Below, in pieces: positions 26,853-36,231 of a DNA stretch of 36,231 nucleotides. The notes below the pieces were generated by a model. It did no database searches and was not told where the DNA came from. It saw only the letters and a program-made list of their open reading frames with translations. The DNA is taken from assembly GCA_003864455.1 (NCBI GenBank), contig BGZN01000015.1, forward strand, positions 1-36,231, written 5' to 3'. This DNA is from Candidatus Termititenax aidoneus. GTDB taxonomy: Bacteria > Margulisbacteria > Termititenacia > Termititenacales > Termititenacaceae. Every line of letters begins with the position of its first letter. Within the stretch, counting starts at the first letter, position 1. The position numbers were made by a program, and so were the translations under genes.

Positions 26853-28096
26853 TGGATATTTTCCGTTCCGGCTACAGCCCGTGGCGCAATTTTGACTGGC
26901 GGTTGTTCGGGACCGGATTATTTCTGTCTTTGCTCGGCCTTTTGGCTGTGGCCGCGACGCACAATCCCGCGCAGCTCAAGCGGCAAATGTTTGCTCTGGC
27001 GCTCGGCGTGCTTTTGTTTTTTGCGGTCAGCGTGCTGGACTTCCGTAAATTCAGCCGCGCCGCGGAGATTTTATTCGGCCTGTCCATCTTTCTCCTGATC
27101 GTGGTTTTAAATATGGGGCATACAGTTTACGGCGCGCAGCGCTGGATCAATCTGGCCGGTTTTACTTTTCAGCCGGTCGAGCTGGTGAAACTTTCCATGA
27201 TTTTTATGCTGGCCAAATTTTTTGAGCAGCGGCAGGGCAAACTGGATACGATTTTTGATATTTTGCCCGGCTTCGTGCTGGTCGGCGCGCCGTTTTTTCT
27301 GATTTACAAACAGCCTGATCTCGGTTCGGCGGTCGTCCTAGTGGTGATTTTTTTCTTGATGGCTTATTGGGCTGGCATGAAATTTTCGCGGCTTTTTATG
27401 CTGACCTCGCCGCTTTTGAGTATTTTGGCTCTTTACGCGCTGCCGGTTTATCCGCTGCTGTCCTGGGGGATTTATCTGGCGCTGATTTTTGCCGCGCTCT
27501 GGCTGCTGCATTTTCCGCTGCTGGACTCGGCTATTTATTTCGGCCTCAACTTTTTTTCCGGTTTATTTTCTTCATTTTTTTGGCACAGCCTGTCCCTGTA
27601 TCAGCGCAACCGCATTCTTTCTTTTATCAATCCCGACATTGATCCGCTGGCGCGCGGTTTGCGCTATCACACAGTGAAATCAGTGATCGCGGTGGGCAGC
27701 GGCGGCTTGGGGGGCAAGGGTTATTTGCAGGGCTCGCTGACCAATCTGCAGTATATTCCCCAGCAGCACACGGATTTTATTTTTTCGGTGATCGCCGAGG
27801 AATTTGGTTTTGGGGGCGCGGCGCTGACGGTGCTTTTGTTGTTTTATTTGTTGAGCCGCGTTTACACTATTGCCGCGCAGTCCGACGATGCTTTTGGGCG
27901 GTATTTGACAGTCGGCCTTCTGGCGCTTTTGGGTTTTCAAGTCGTCATCAATATCGCTATGAATATCGGCCTCTCGCCGGTGGTCGGTCTGCCGCTGCCT
28001 TTTATTTCTTACGGCGGCACGGCGCTGATTATTTCCTGGGTGGGCCTGGGACTGGCACAATCAGTTTGCATGCATAAGAATACGCTTAAATTGTAA
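26852..28096 (+). CDS. rodA: RodA, SEDS-family peptidoglycan glycosyltransferase
   Basis: The 414-aa polytopic membrane protein carries SEDS signatures: [19 protein letters not shown] near residues 90-110, the [19 protein letters not shown] loop near 305-322, whose acidic residue is needed for polymerase activity, and [13 protein letters not shown] near 378-390. SEDS proteins polymerise lipid II glycan strands. RodA pairs with PBP2, encoded directly upstream with a one-base overlap. A central hydrophobic block (about 170-245) is long, with extra membrane-like segments as in other RodA/FtsW proteins. It is the last gene of the elongasome operon. No clear terminator follows before the glyA promoter. 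Confidence 0.95.
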   Translation: MDIFRSGYSPWRNFDWRLFGTGLFLSLLGLLAVAATHNPAQLKRQMFALALGVLLFFAVSVLDFRKFSRAAEILFGLSIFLLIVVLNMGHTVYGAQRWINLAGFTFQPVELVKLSMIFMLAKFFEQRQGKLDTIFDILPGFVLVGAPFFLIYKQPDLGSAVVLVVIFFLMAYWAGMKFSRLFMLTSPLLSILALYALPVYPLLSWGIYLALIFAALWLLHFPLLDSAIYFGLNFFSGLFSSFFWHSLSLYQRNRILSFINPDIDPLARGLRYHTVKSVIAVGSGGLGGKGYLQGSLTNLQYIPQQHTDFIFSVIAEEFGFGGAALTVLLLFYLLSRVYTIAAQSDDAFGRYLTVGLLALLGFQVVINIAMNIGLSPVVGLPLPFISYGGTALIISWVGLGLAQSVCMHKNTLKL

Positions 28097-28106
28097 AAAC
28101 ACAACA

Positions 28107-28117
28107 TGTGATATAAT
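28107..28117 (+). promoter_or_regulatory. Extended -10 element upstream of glyA
   Basis: TGTGATATAAT at 28107-28117 gives TATAAT with an upstream TG-A extension, the same word as before mreC and the NYN gene. A weak TTGTAA lies at 28091-28096. Predicted +1 is near 28124, 31 bases before the ATG. Confidence 0.55.
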
Positions 28118-28154
28118 TTTCCCTGTTTCAAAGGCTATTTTTGAGGAGGATTTA

Positions 28155-29435
28155 ATGGACGCTTTGCTGGAGCATCAATTAGCGCAAAAAGATCCGGAAA
28201 TATATCAGGCGATAGGCCAGGAATTGTGGCGGCAGCAAAACAAAATCGAGTTGATCGCTTCGGAAAATTTTACTTCGCCGGAAGTCATGGCGGCGCAGGG
28301 TTCTTGCCTCACCAATAAATACGCGGAAGGTTATCCGGGCAAACGTTATTACGGCGGCTGCGAGTTTGTCGATGTGGCCGAGGATCTGGCCAGAGAACGC
28401 GCCAAAAAACTTTTCGGCGCGGAGTATGTCAATGTGCAGCCGCATTCCGGCGCGCAGGCGAATACGGCTGTGTATTTCGCGCTGCTCAAGCCCGGCGACA
28501 AAGTTATGGGCATGAATCTTTCTCACGGCGGACATTTGACGCACGGCTCGCCGGCCAATCTTTCCGGCGCTTACTATCAGTTTGTGCCCTACGGCGTGGC
28601 GGAAAAAACGGAAACTATCGATTACGCCGCGCTGGAGGAATTGGCGCTTCAGGAAAAGCCCAAAATGATCGTGGCCGGCGCTTCGGCCTATCCGCGGATC
28701 ATTGATTTTGAAAAAATGCGCGGGATCGCGGATAAGATCGGCGCGTTTCTTTTCGTGGACATGGCGCATATCGCCGGTTTGGTGGCCGCCGGTCTGCACC
28801 CCAGTCCGCTGCCTTACGCGCATGTAACCACTTCCACTACGCACAAAACTTTGCGCGGTCCGCGCGGCGGCCTGATTTTGTGCAGTGCGGAGATGGAGAA
28901 AAAATTTAATTTCAACAAAGCGGTTTTTCCGGGCATACAGGGCGGTCCGCTCATGCACGTGATCGCGGCCAAAGCTGTGGCTCTGGGCGAGGCGCTCCAG
29001 CCGGAATTTAAAACATATCAAAAACAGGTGCTCTGCAACGCCGCGGCTATGGCGGAAGTGTTCCGGCAAAATGGTTTTCGTTTGGTGTCCGGCGGCACGG
29101 ACAATCATCTCCTGCTGGTCGATGTGAAAGCCAAAAACGGCCTGACCGGAAAGATCGCGCAGCAGGTTCTCGACGAGATCGGCATTACGGTCAATAAAAA
29201 CACCATACCTTTTGAGACCGAGTCGCCTTTCGTAACCAGCGGCATACGCGTCGGCGCTCCGGCAGTAACCACGCGCGGTTTTCAAGAAAAGGACGTGAAA
29301 GAAGTCGCGGAAATTATCTGCGCGGCTCTGTCCAATATCGATGGCGAAAAAATCAAGTCCACTGCGGAAAGCCAATTAAAAAAACAGGTGGCAGAGCTGT
29401 GCCGGCGGCTTCCTTTGTACGGCGGCCGGTTATGA
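28155..29435 (+). CDS. glyA: Serine hydroxymethyltransferase
   Basis: The 426-residue protein is full length for the family and shows its landmarks: [13 protein letters not shown] near 30, [20 protein letters not shown] near 54-72, [28 protein letters not shown], and the PLP-lysine motif [13 protein letters not shown] with Lys231. It interconverts serine and glycine while making 5,10-methylene-THF in the cytoplasm. GAGGAGGA (about 28142-28149) gives a strong ribosome binding site. It overlaps the dCMP deaminase gene by four bases, coupling one-carbon supply to dUMP supply for thymidylate synthesis. Confidence 0.97.
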   Translation: MDALLEHQLAQKDPEIYQAIGQELWRQQNKIELIASENFTSPEVMAAQGSCLTNKYAEGYPGKRYYGGCEFVDVAEDLARERAKKLFGAEYVNVQPHSGAQANTAVYFALLKPGDKVMGMNLSHGGHLTHGSPANLSGAYYQFVPYGVAEKTETIDYAALEELALQEKPKMIVAGASAYPRIIDFEKMRGIADKIGAFLFVDMAHIAGLVAAGLHPSPLPYAHVTTSTTHKTLRGPRGGLILCSAEMEKKFNFNKAVFPGIQGGPLMHVIAAKAVALGEALQPEFKTYQKQVLCNAAAMAEVFRQNGFRLVSGGTDNHLLLVDVKAKNGLTGKIAQQVLDEIGITVNKNTIPFETESPFVTSGIRVGAPAVTTRGFQEKDVKEVAEIICAALSNIDGEKIKSTAESQLKKQVAELCRRLPLYGGRL

Positions 29436-29935
29436 CGGAAGAGTTAAAAGCGACGCAGACTTTGTTCCCTAATGACGCGGCAGCGCAGCCGCGCCCAAGC
29501 TGGGACGAGTATTTTATGGGCTTGGCCGAAACAGTGGCCAAGCGTTCGACCTGTCTGCGCCGGCAGGTGGGCGCGGTGCTCGTCAACGACAAACATATTT
29601 TGACCACCGGCTACAACGGCGCGCCGCGCGGTATTCAAAACTGTTTGGAGCTGGGAGTTTGTCTGCGCCAGGAAATGAAAGTGCCGTCCAGCGAACGCCA
29701 CGAATTGTGCCGCGGCTCGCACGCCGAACAAAACGCGATCACGCAGGCGGCCTATCACGGCGTGCGCATCAGCGGCGCGACCCTGTACTGCACGCATATG
29801 CCCTGCATTATCTGCACCAAGATGATTATCAACGCCGGCATCAAGCGCATCGTTTTCAAAAATTTTTATCCCGACGATTTGGCTGTGCAAATGCTCAACG
29901 AATCCAAAATTGAATTAGTGGTGTTTAAGGGGTAA
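29432..29935 (+). CDS. Deoxycytidylate (dCMP) deaminase
   Basis: The 167-aa protein matches the dCMP deaminase/ComEB family. It has [25 protein letters not shown] near residues 34-58, the zinc and catalytic motif HAE (His97, Glu99) and PCIIC (Cys125, Cys128), with the nucleotide-binding region between. It deaminates dCMP to dUMP, the thymidylate synthase substrate. The ATG at 29432 overlaps the glyA stop (ATGA). A GTG at 29399 is in frame but lies inside glyA and would only add unconserved residues, so I reject it. An extended charged N-terminus (residues 1-18) precedes the domain. pheA follows after a two-base gap. Confidence 0.92.
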   Translation: MTEELKATQTLFPNDAAAQPRPSWDEYFMGLAETVAKRSTCLRRQVGAVLVNDKHILTTGYNGAPRGIQNCLELGVCLRQEMKVPSSERHELCRGSHAEQNAITQAAYHGVRISGATLYCTHMPCIICTKMIINAGIKRIVFKNFYPDDLAVQMLNESKIELVVFKG

Positions 29936-29937
29936 AT

Positions 29938-30786
29938 ATGTCCGAGCAAATCGCCTATCTGGGACCTAAAGGCACATATTGCGGTCAGGCCGTGGAAAAA
30001 TATTTGCGCCGGCTGGGAAAAAAGATGGAAACCGTCCCACTAAACACCATAACGGAAGTTATACACAGTGTAAACACTCACAAATATAAATACGGCATAG
30101 TGCCTCTGGAAAATACTATCGAGGGCAGTGTCAGCGCTACTCTGGACAAACTGGCCCATAAAAGAAACTCCCTGTATATCATTAGCGAGATTGATATTTC
30201 CGTCAAACATCAGTTGCTGGCTTTGCCTCAGGCGCGGTTGGGCGAGATCAAAGAAATAATTTCTCATACGCAGGCTTTGGAGCAGTGCCGCGATTTTCTT
30301 TTCAGAAAGTTGCCGAATGCCAAAATTTTGCTGGCCAAAAGCACGGCGCAGGCTGTGCTTAATGTTAAAGAAAAAAAACAGCCTGGCCGCGCCGCGATTG
30401 GTTCACGCGAGGCCGCGCGGAAATACGGCTTGAAAATATTAGTCCGCGATATTGCTGATTACAAAGACAATGTTACTCGTTTTGTGGCGCTGTCTAAAGA
30501 AAAAGCAATAATCCAAGACAAAGACGCGATAACGGCTTTTGTTTTTTCCTGTAAAAAAGACAAGCCGGGCGGTTTGTATGAGATTTTGGGTTTTTTGGCC
30601 AAAGATAAGATCAATATGACCAAAATTGAGTCCCGTCCCAGCAAAGTGGTGATGGGTGATTATATTTTTTTTATTGATATTGTCGGCAATCATTATGTTC
30701 AGGCCAAAGTTGCCCAGGCCTTGCGCAACATTGAAAAGCACAGTGATTATTTTAAATTGTTAGGCGTCTATCAGCGCAAAAAGTAA
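29938..30786 (+). CDS. pheA: Prephenate dehydratase with ACT domain
   Basis: The 282-aa protein is a monofunctional prephenate dehydratase. It begins IAYLGPKGTYCGQAVEKY, has GIVPLENTIEGSVSATLD near 53-70, and the catalytic-region motif NVTRFVAL (Thr180). A C-terminal ACT domain follows (about 197-282) with GGLYEILGFLAKDKINMTKIES and the phenylalanine-binding ESRP motif (231-234). It converts prephenate to phenylpyruvate and is normally feedback-inhibited by phenylalanine through the ACT domain. There is no chorismate mutase domain. AAGGGG at the end of the previous gene serves as ribosome binding site. It continues the glyA-deaminase run, although its pathway is unrelated. Confidence 0.95.
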   Translation: MSEQIAYLGPKGTYCGQAVEKYLRRLGKKMETVPLNTITEVIHSVNTHKYKYGIVPLENTIEGSVSATLDKLAHKRNSLYIISEIDISVKHQLLALPQARLGEIKEIISHTQALEQCRDFLFRKLPNAKILLAKSTAQAVLNVKEKKQPGRAAIGSREAARKYGLKILVRDIADYKDNVTRFVALSKEKAIIQDKDAITAFVFSCKKDKPGGLYEILGFLAKDKINMTKIESRPSKVVMGDYIFFIDIVGNHYVQAKVAQALRNIEKHSDYFKLLGVYQRKK

Positions 30787-30790
30787 TTTT

Positions 30791-30875
30791 GGCTGAAGCA
30801 AATATTTTGCCAAAGCGCGAACGTAACCTTCAGTGCTATGCCGTGTTCGCGCTGGCAAAGATATTTGCTTCAGCC
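30791..30875 (+). repeat. Long imperfect inverted repeat between pheA and serS
   Basis: Arm 1 (30791-30822, beginning GGCTGAAGCAAATAT) and arm 2 (30845-30875, ending ATATTTGCTTCAGCC) pair over about 30 bp with only a one-base and a two-base bulge, around a 22-base loop. No U-tract follows; instead AGGAG (30883-30887) and the serS start come next. It may be a palindromic mobile element, an RNA processing site or a leader structure of serS. Confidence 0.85.
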
Positions 30876-30892
30876 TGATATAAGGAGTTTTT

Positions 30893-32143
30893 ATGCTGGA
30901 TCAAAAATTAATTAGAGAAAACCCCGCGGCGGTCAAAGCGGCCTTGAGCAAACGCAATTTTGATCTGGCTTTGCTGGACGATTTTCTCGCGGCTGACCAA
31001 AAATGGAAAACCGCGCAAACCGAACTGGACAATCTGCGCGCCAGACTCAAAGCGGCGTCTAAAACCAAACCCACGCCGGAGATTATCGCCGCTAATAAAA
31101 AACTCTCGGAAGAAATTAAGCAAAAGGAAAAAGACGCCGCGGCGCTGGAAGAGGAGCAAAAAATGAAATTGCTGTTCATTCCTAATTTGCCTGATGCGAC
31201 GACGCCGGACGGCCGCTCGGCCGCGGACAATCCAGAGATCCACCGCTGGGGCGAGCCGGAGCAAAAGGATTTTACGGTTTTGGCACATGATGAGATCGGC
31301 GTGAAATTAGGGATTTTAAATTTTGACGAGGCTGCGAAAATTTCCGGCGCGCGCTTCGTGGTATATCACGGCGCCGGCGCCCGTCTGGAAAGGGCGTTGA
31401 TCAACTTGATGCTGGACACGCACGCGCAATCCGGTTATCAGGAAGTGATGCCGCCGGCGCTGGTGAACGCCAAAGCCATGACCGGCACGGGGCAGCTGCC
31501 AAAGTTTCAAGAAGATTTATTTGCCTGCGACAAAGGCGACGGCCTTTATTTGATACCGACCGCCGAAGTGCCGGTAACCAATTTGCATCGCGAGGAGATT
31601 CTCGACGGCGCGCGCCTGCCGCTCAAGTATGCCGCTTACACGCCGTGTTTCCGCCGCGAGGCCGGCTCTTACGGCAAAGACACGCGCGGAATTATCCGCC
31701 AGCATCAATTCAACAAAGTGGAGCTGGTGAAATTTACGCGGCCTGAGGACTCCGCAGCCGAGCTGGAAAAACTGACCGCGGACGCCGAAAAAATTTTGCA
31801 AATGCTGAAATTACCCTACCGCGCGGTCGCTTTGTCCGCCGGCGATCTTGGCTTTTCGTCCAGCAAGACTTACGACCTGGAAGTTTGGTTTCCGGCGCAA
31901 AACACTTACCGGGAAATTTCCTCGTGTTCTAATTACAAAGATTATCAAGCCCGCCGCGCTGGTATCCGTTTCCGCCGCGAGGCCGGAGCGAAACCGGAGT
32001 TTGCGCATACGCTCAACGGCTCCGGTCTGGCAGTCGGCCGCACACTGGCCGCGATTCTGGAAAATTACCAAAACGCTGACGGCTCGGTAACTGTGCCGGA
32101 AGTTCTGCGGCCTTATCTGGGCGGTTTGGCCAAGATTGAGTAA
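30893..32143 (+). CDS. serS: Seryl-tRNA synthetase
   Basis: The 416-residue class II synthetase has an N-terminal two-helix coiled-coil arm (about 25-100) that holds the long variable arm of tRNA-Ser. The catalytic core contains [18 protein letters not shown] (about 184-201), motif 2 with FRRE (253-256) and [13 protein letters not shown], and motif 3 [18 protein letters not shown] (about 376-393, Arg383). It charges tRNA-Ser with serine. AGGAG (30883-30887) sits five bases before the ATG. The N-terminus [18 protein letters not shown] is standard for the family. The gene is separated from pheA by a large hairpin and converges on the tail-fibre gene with only 15 bases between stops. Confidence 0.96.
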   Translation: MLDQKLIRENPAAVKAALSKRNFDLALLDDFLAADQKWKTAQTELDNLRARLKAASKTKPTPEIIAANKKLSEEIKQKEKDAAALEEEQKMKLLFIPNLPDATTPDGRSAADNPEIHRWGEPEQKDFTVLAHDEIGVKLGILNFDEAAKISGARFVVYHGAGARLERALINLMLDTHAQSGYQEVMPPALVNAKAMTGTGQLPKFQEDLFACDKGDGLYLIPTAEVPVTNLHREEILDGARLPLKYAAYTPCFRREAGSYGKDTRGIIRQHQFNKVELVKFTRPEDSAAELEKLTADAEKILQMLKLPYRAVALSAGDLGFSSSKTYDLEVWFPAQNTYREISSCSNYKDYQARRAGIRFRREAGAKPEFAHTLNGSGLAVGRTLAAILENYQNADGSVTVPEVLRPYLGGLAKIE

Positions 32144-32158
32144 ATAGTTTTGGAATTA

Positions 32159-33304
32159 TCAGTTTACTTTCTTAATGTATATCACCGAGTAATAACTCGG
32201 CAATACGTCGAAAGCTTCTCCCTCGCCGCTTTCTTCTGTTTTAGTAATTCCTGTATAACTCATATTAATTTTTGGTACGCTTGTCCATGCTTTACTAACT
32301 ACACTGGCATCATATACAAAATAATCGCCATCAGGATGGGTGTCCGCCTGCCCGTCTCCCGCAGCTTTATCTGACACTGTGTGAGTATGTTCTTTATCCT
32401 CAATGCTATGTTCATGCTTCGGCAAATGCGTTTTAGTTAGAGTCATTTGCCCATCGCCGGTAGCGGCTTTATCGCCTTTGCCTTTGATGAATTTATCTTC
32501 CAAATTCGGCGTTAAACTTAGATTATTGTTGGCCTTGGTGCAGGCATACCAGCCGACAAGAGTTATATTGTCTTGCCACGCTGCGCCGTCATACATCAGT
32601 ATCGTGCCAATGGGTAATGCGGCTTGAAAACTTAAATTGCTTATAGCGGTATTCACAGTTTCTACGGCAGTCTTTACAACTTGCACGGCATCCGCCACGG
32701 CTTTTTCCGTGGGTATGCGTGTATCATCGGGCGCGGTATCGATTGTACTCCCGGTGCGTATGGAAGTGGTTTTGGTCAGCGTGCTGAGAACTCCCTCAGT
32801 TATTGTCTTGGTTAAAATATCATTAGCTGTGCCAGCGGCGATTTTATCCTGCTTGGCGGCTAAGTCGCTGCTGCTGGCTTTGTCGCTCAGAGCGGTCGCC
32901 ACGGCTTTTTCCGTGGGTATCTTCTCATCGCTGGCGCTGGTTGTGTTAGTCTCCAAAGTCATGGTTTTGGTCAGCACGCCAAGAGTTCCGATTGTCGTTG
33001 TCTTGGTTAAAATATCATTGGCCGTGCCCGCGGCTATCTTGTCCTGTTTGCCGCTCCTCAACGCGGCGAAATTTTTCCCGGCCAGTTTCGAGGACGGATA
33101 ATAACTGTCGCTGGAACTAGTATCCAAAACATCTGCCGTGTCATTAGTTGAAGAGACCTGCTTATTGGCTACATTTTCTTTAGTATGCAGGGCATTCCTC
33201 ACGCCCGCGGCCGAAAGCGGCTTGCCGGTGTCGATATTATAAGCCACCCCTTCAACTACCCCTGTAAAATCCGTGTCTGTTGTATCTGTGTAGTTATTTG
33301 CCAT
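32159..33304 (-). CDS. Phage tail fibre-like protein with collar-type C-terminus
   Basis: The 381-aa protein is low in aromatic and cysteine residues and rich in Thr, Ser, Asp and Ala, as in trimeric fibres. A module is repeated: KQDKIAAGTANDILTKT occurs at residues 86 and 151, and IPTEKAVA at 129 and 197. This type of shaft repeat is known from phage tail fibres and neck/tip proteins. From about residue 230 the C-terminus has PIGTILMYDG, a TPNLEDKFIKGKG stretch, HLPKHEHSIEDKEHTH and a final LPSYYSVIYIKK, which resemble the tail-collar/receptor-binding tip. I choose the ATG at 33304 because GGGGG (33312-33316) is seven bases away; the ATG at 33310 is only one base away. No other phage gene lies nearby. 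It could be a phage remnant, a tailocin or moron part, or a domesticated adhesin. Confidence 0.82.
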   Translation of the reverse strand: MANNYTDTTDTDFTGVVEGVAYNIDTGKPLSAAGVRNALHTKENVANKQVSSTNDTADVLDTSSSDSYYPSSKLAGKNFAALRSGKQDKIAAGTANDILTKTTTIGTLGVLTKTMTLETNTTSASDEKIPTEKAVATALSDKASSSDLAAKQDKIAAGTANDILTKTITEGVLSTLTKTTSIRTGSTIDTAPDDTRIPTEKAVADAVQVVKTAVETVNTAISNLSFQAALPIGTILMYDGAAWQDNITLVGWYACTKANNNLSLTPNLEDKFIKGKGDKAATGDGQMTLTKTHLPKHEHSIEDKEHTHTVSDKAAGDGQADTHPDGDYFVYDASVVSKAWTSVPKINMSYTGITKTEESGEGEAFDVLPSYYSVIYIKKVN

Positions 33305-33338
33305 AAACATACCCCCTGTTTAGACTGTAATTAACTAT

Positions 33339-33367
33339 ATGATAATTCACAAATTGCTAATTGTCAA
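33339..33367 (-). promoter_or_regulatory. Promoter of the tail-fibre gene
   Basis: On the minus strand TTGACA (33367-33362, perfect), 17 bases, then TATCAT (33344-33339). Predicted +1 is near 33332, giving a 28-base leader with a GGGGG ribosome binding site. Confidence 0.7.
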
Positions 33368-33379
33368 GTATTTGCTATT
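33354..33379. promoter_or_regulatory. Repeated TTGCTAnT words: possible XRE operator
   Basis: TTGCTAAT (33354-33361) and TTGCTATT (33372-33379) are direct repeats 18 bp apart that straddle the overlapping -35 boxes of both divergent promoters. CTAAT...ATTAG in the same place also gives weak dyad symmetry. The position is ideal for the adjacent XRE protein to bind, but this is inference. Confidence 0.4.
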
Positions 33380-33389
33380 AGAATATAAA
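33361..33389 (+). promoter_or_regulatory. Promoter of the XRE regulator, predicted leaderless
   Basis: TTGTCA (33361-33366), a 17-base spacer and TATAAA (33384-33389) predict +1 at about 33396, one base before the ATG at 33397. The -35 overlaps that of the divergent tail-fibre promoter. Confidence 0.65.
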
Positions 33390-33396
33390 CCTATTT

Positions 33397-33723
33397 ATGG
33401 ACTTGAAGCAGATTTTCACCCAAAATTTGCGGCGTTTGCGCGCTGAATCCGGTATTTCCCAGATGAAGCTGGCCGAGCTTTGCGGCACTTCGGCCAGTTA
33501 TATCGGCGCGATTGAGATAGGGATTAGATTTCCTTCGATGAAATTACTGGCCAAGATCGCGGAAGCGCTGGACGTAAAACCTTATCAGTTTTTTCTGGAA
33601 GAGGATACTGATGCCGCGCCTCTGCGCAAGGCAGTGTTCAAATCGGACAAGCAGAGAAATGTGTTGAAAAAATATATCTTAAACCAGCTGGAAACCATGC
33701 AGCGCCAGGTCAAAAAATATTAA
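33397..33723 (+). CDS. XRE/Cro-family transcriptional regulator
   Basis: The 108-residue protein has an N-terminal HTH_3 domain (about residues 5-60). The helix-turn-helix is ISQMKLAELCGTSASYIGAIEIGIRFPSM, and the helical cap is LLAKIAEALDVKPYQFF. The C-terminal 45 residues are charged and helical (KQRNVLKKYILNQLETM) and may dimerise. Such proteins bind short operators next to their own gene. It is divergent from the tail-fibre gene with overlapping promoters and a repeated 8-bp word there, so it probably controls both. It has no ribosome binding site, and its promoter predicts a leaderless message. pyrG starts 18 bases after its stop, but from its own -10 box. Confidence 0.9.
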   Translation: MDLKQIFTQNLRRLRAESGISQMKLAELCGTSASYIGAIEIGIRFPSMKLLAKIAEALDVKPYQFFLEEDTDAAPLRKAVFKSDKQRNVLKKYILNQLETMQRQVKKY

Positions 33724-35355
<1,632 letters not shown>

Positions 35356-35547
35356 GAAAATAAGGTAGTTTTCTCATACCACGCCCCTTTAGTGCCGCCG
35401 TTTTTGATTAGGTAGCCGCTGTCAACTGCGGCGTGATTTTGATGTTTTTGATGTGCGGCATAATAACGACTCTTTTCCTTTAATTTACCTAATTACACCT
35501 GATTATACCTAAAAATCTAGAAAGATGTTTGCGAAAAAATACACTGC
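35356..35547. other. Intergenic stretch between pyrG and the AT-rich right-hand gene
   Basis: No full gene is visible. On the minus strand, a start-less open frame of about 45 codons ends near 35353 and reads ...HAAVDSGYLIKNGGTKG..., which looks protein-like and may be a gene remnant, though no start codon lies in frame. An alternative ATG near 35463 gives only 17 codons. Three 10-bp iterons occur at 35481-35510. Confidence 0.3.
35481..35510. repeat. Three tandem 10-bp iterons
   Basis: TAATTTACCT, AATTACACCT and GATTATACCT follow each other without a gap, sharing an A/T-rich half and ACCT at the same place in each. A 10-bp period puts the ACCT boxes on one face of the helix, as in a protein-binding site. 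The sample is short and chance is possible. Confidence 0.45.
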
Positions 35548-36231
35548 TTAGAAACCGTCGTCTTTTAAAAACTCTTGAAGTATAATTCTGTCCTTTTCTT
35601 TTTCTAAGGAGCTAATATATGTATCCAGATGAACCCTATGTTCTAAATATTTACTAGCATTTAGTGTGTCTCTAATTGCTTTGAGATATTTAATTTCTTC
35701 TTCAATAGCAGATACTTTGCTGCCAGACCAATGCCGTATACCTGGTAATATGTTGAGTTCTTTAAGAAAACTAAAAGATGAATTAATTTTACAGAAAAAT
35801 ATGACAAATTCTTGTTTCTTTGTTAAATCAAAATCATACATGGCATCAAATATATCTTTTATCCTTTTCGGATTGTTAATATATTTTCGTATATAATTTT
35901 TAACGAAGCCATCTCTTTTTTCTGTGATTTGCTTTTTTGTGTTATTATTAGAGAAAGACAATATATTTTTTAAGCAGTGTGAAATCGTGCTATTTCTTCC
36001 TTTAATTGTCTTATATAAATAGTCAATGGCATTATTTATAATAAAATATCCATCATCAAAATCCCATACTATAGAAAAAATTCCAAGAATCCAATCTTTC
36101 TGATAATTTATGATAGCAAACCTTATTATATTTTTTACGAATTTTCGGTCAAGATTATAAATAGCTCTAAATAATAATGCTTCATGATCAGAATTCCATC
36201 CATGATAGTCTCTGATTGCCATTAAGATGTA
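35548..36231 (-). CDS. Unknown AT-rich helical protein, C-terminal 227 residues (cut by window edge)
   Basis: The frame is open to the right edge. The first ATG (36222) is preceded in frame by sense codons, so the true start may lie outside. The visible part is rich in Ile, Lys, Asn, Phe and Tyr. It reads as successive amphipathic helices (WILGIFSIVWDFDDGYFIINNAIDYLYK and others), rather like ARM/HEAT-type repeats. It ends in a charged, probably coiled-coil segment (about the last 55 residues, with EEEIKYLKAIRD and SSLEKEKDRIIL). I do not recognise a family. Base composition is far more AT-rich than pyrG next door, which suggests recent acquisition, perhaps the edge of a mobile or defence region. 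Confidence 0.65.
   Translation of the reverse strand, partial: YILMAIRDYHGWNSDHEALLFRAIYNLDRKFVKNIIRFAIINYQKDWILGIFSIVWDFDDGYFIINNAIDYLYKTIKGRNSTISHCLKNILSFSNNNTKKQITEKRDGFVKNYIRKYINNPKRIKDIFDAMYDFDLTKKQEFVIFFCKINSSFSFLKELNILPGIRHWSGSKVSAIEEEIKYLKAIRDTLNASKYLEHRVHLDTYISSLEKEKDRIILQEFLKDDGF

Noticed and set aside
29399-29431. GTG start extending dCMP deaminase into glyA
   Set aside because: The ATG at 29432 makes a standard ATGA overlap; the extension only re-reads glyA in another frame.
30791-30875. Ordinary intrinsic terminator or T-box leader for serS
   Set aside because: No U-tract follows the stem, and there is no T-box sequence or specifier-loop architecture.
32403-33101. Plus-strand frames opposite the tail-fibre gene
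   Set aside because: They are Val/Ser/Ala-rich mirror translations of the Thr/Ala/Asp-rich repeats, without ribosome binding sites.

Overview
The window looks like a chromosomal segment of an uncultured, rod-shaped diderm bacterium. The evidence is a mreC-mreD-mrdA-rodA elongasome operon, a secreted protein of about 6,000 residues with FG-GAP propellers and a FlgD/sorting-type C-terminus, and ordinary housekeeping genes. No rRNA or marker gene fixes the phylum. A candidate phylum such as Margulisbacteria or Elusimicrobia is only a guess. Core genes are fairly GC-rich, while both window edges are AT-rich and look accessory.

Layout: (1) 1-1320 is an AT-rich accessory stretch: the start of a DUF3800 gene (minus strand), a tRNA-Arg(UCU) remnant lacking its D arm, then a promoter, two hairpins and a U-tract in front of a NYN-domain nuclease-like gene. 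(2) 1427-2745 holds tRNA-His, a beta-phosphoglucomutase-like HAD hydrolase (minus) and a divergent coaE. (3) 2761-5571 holds two adjacent unknown helical genes (257 and 545 aa) bracketed by arrays of a CTGAGC/GTCGAAGG palindromic repeat; the larger gene also carries a duplicated in-frame palindrome. (4) 5614-23876 is the giant exoprotein gene with its own promoter, structured leader and terminator. (5) 23817-28096 is the elongasome operon. (6) 28107-32143 carries glyA, a dCMP deaminase, pheA and serS. (7) 32159-33723 is a lone phage-type tail-fibre gene divergent from a small XRE regulator, with overlapping promoters. (8) pyrG follows, then an AT-rich unknown gene cut by the right edge.

Functional links: MreC, MreD, PBP2 and RodA form one wall-elongation machine encoded by overlapping genes. 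GlyA and dCMP deaminase supply methylene-THF and dUMP for thymidylate synthesis, and pyrG supplies CTP. The giant protein and perhaps the tail-fibre protein are candidate contact or adhesion factors.

The most general new signal concerns gene starts. Several genes (DUF3800, coaE, the XRE regulator, pyrG, and nearly so mreC) have a sigma70-type -10 box placed so that transcription should begin at or within a few bases of the ATG, with no Shine-Dalgarno. Others (NYN, both unknown genes, the giant gene, glyA, pheA, serS, tail fibre) have clear ribosome binding sites. This suggests a mixed leaderless/leadered organism.
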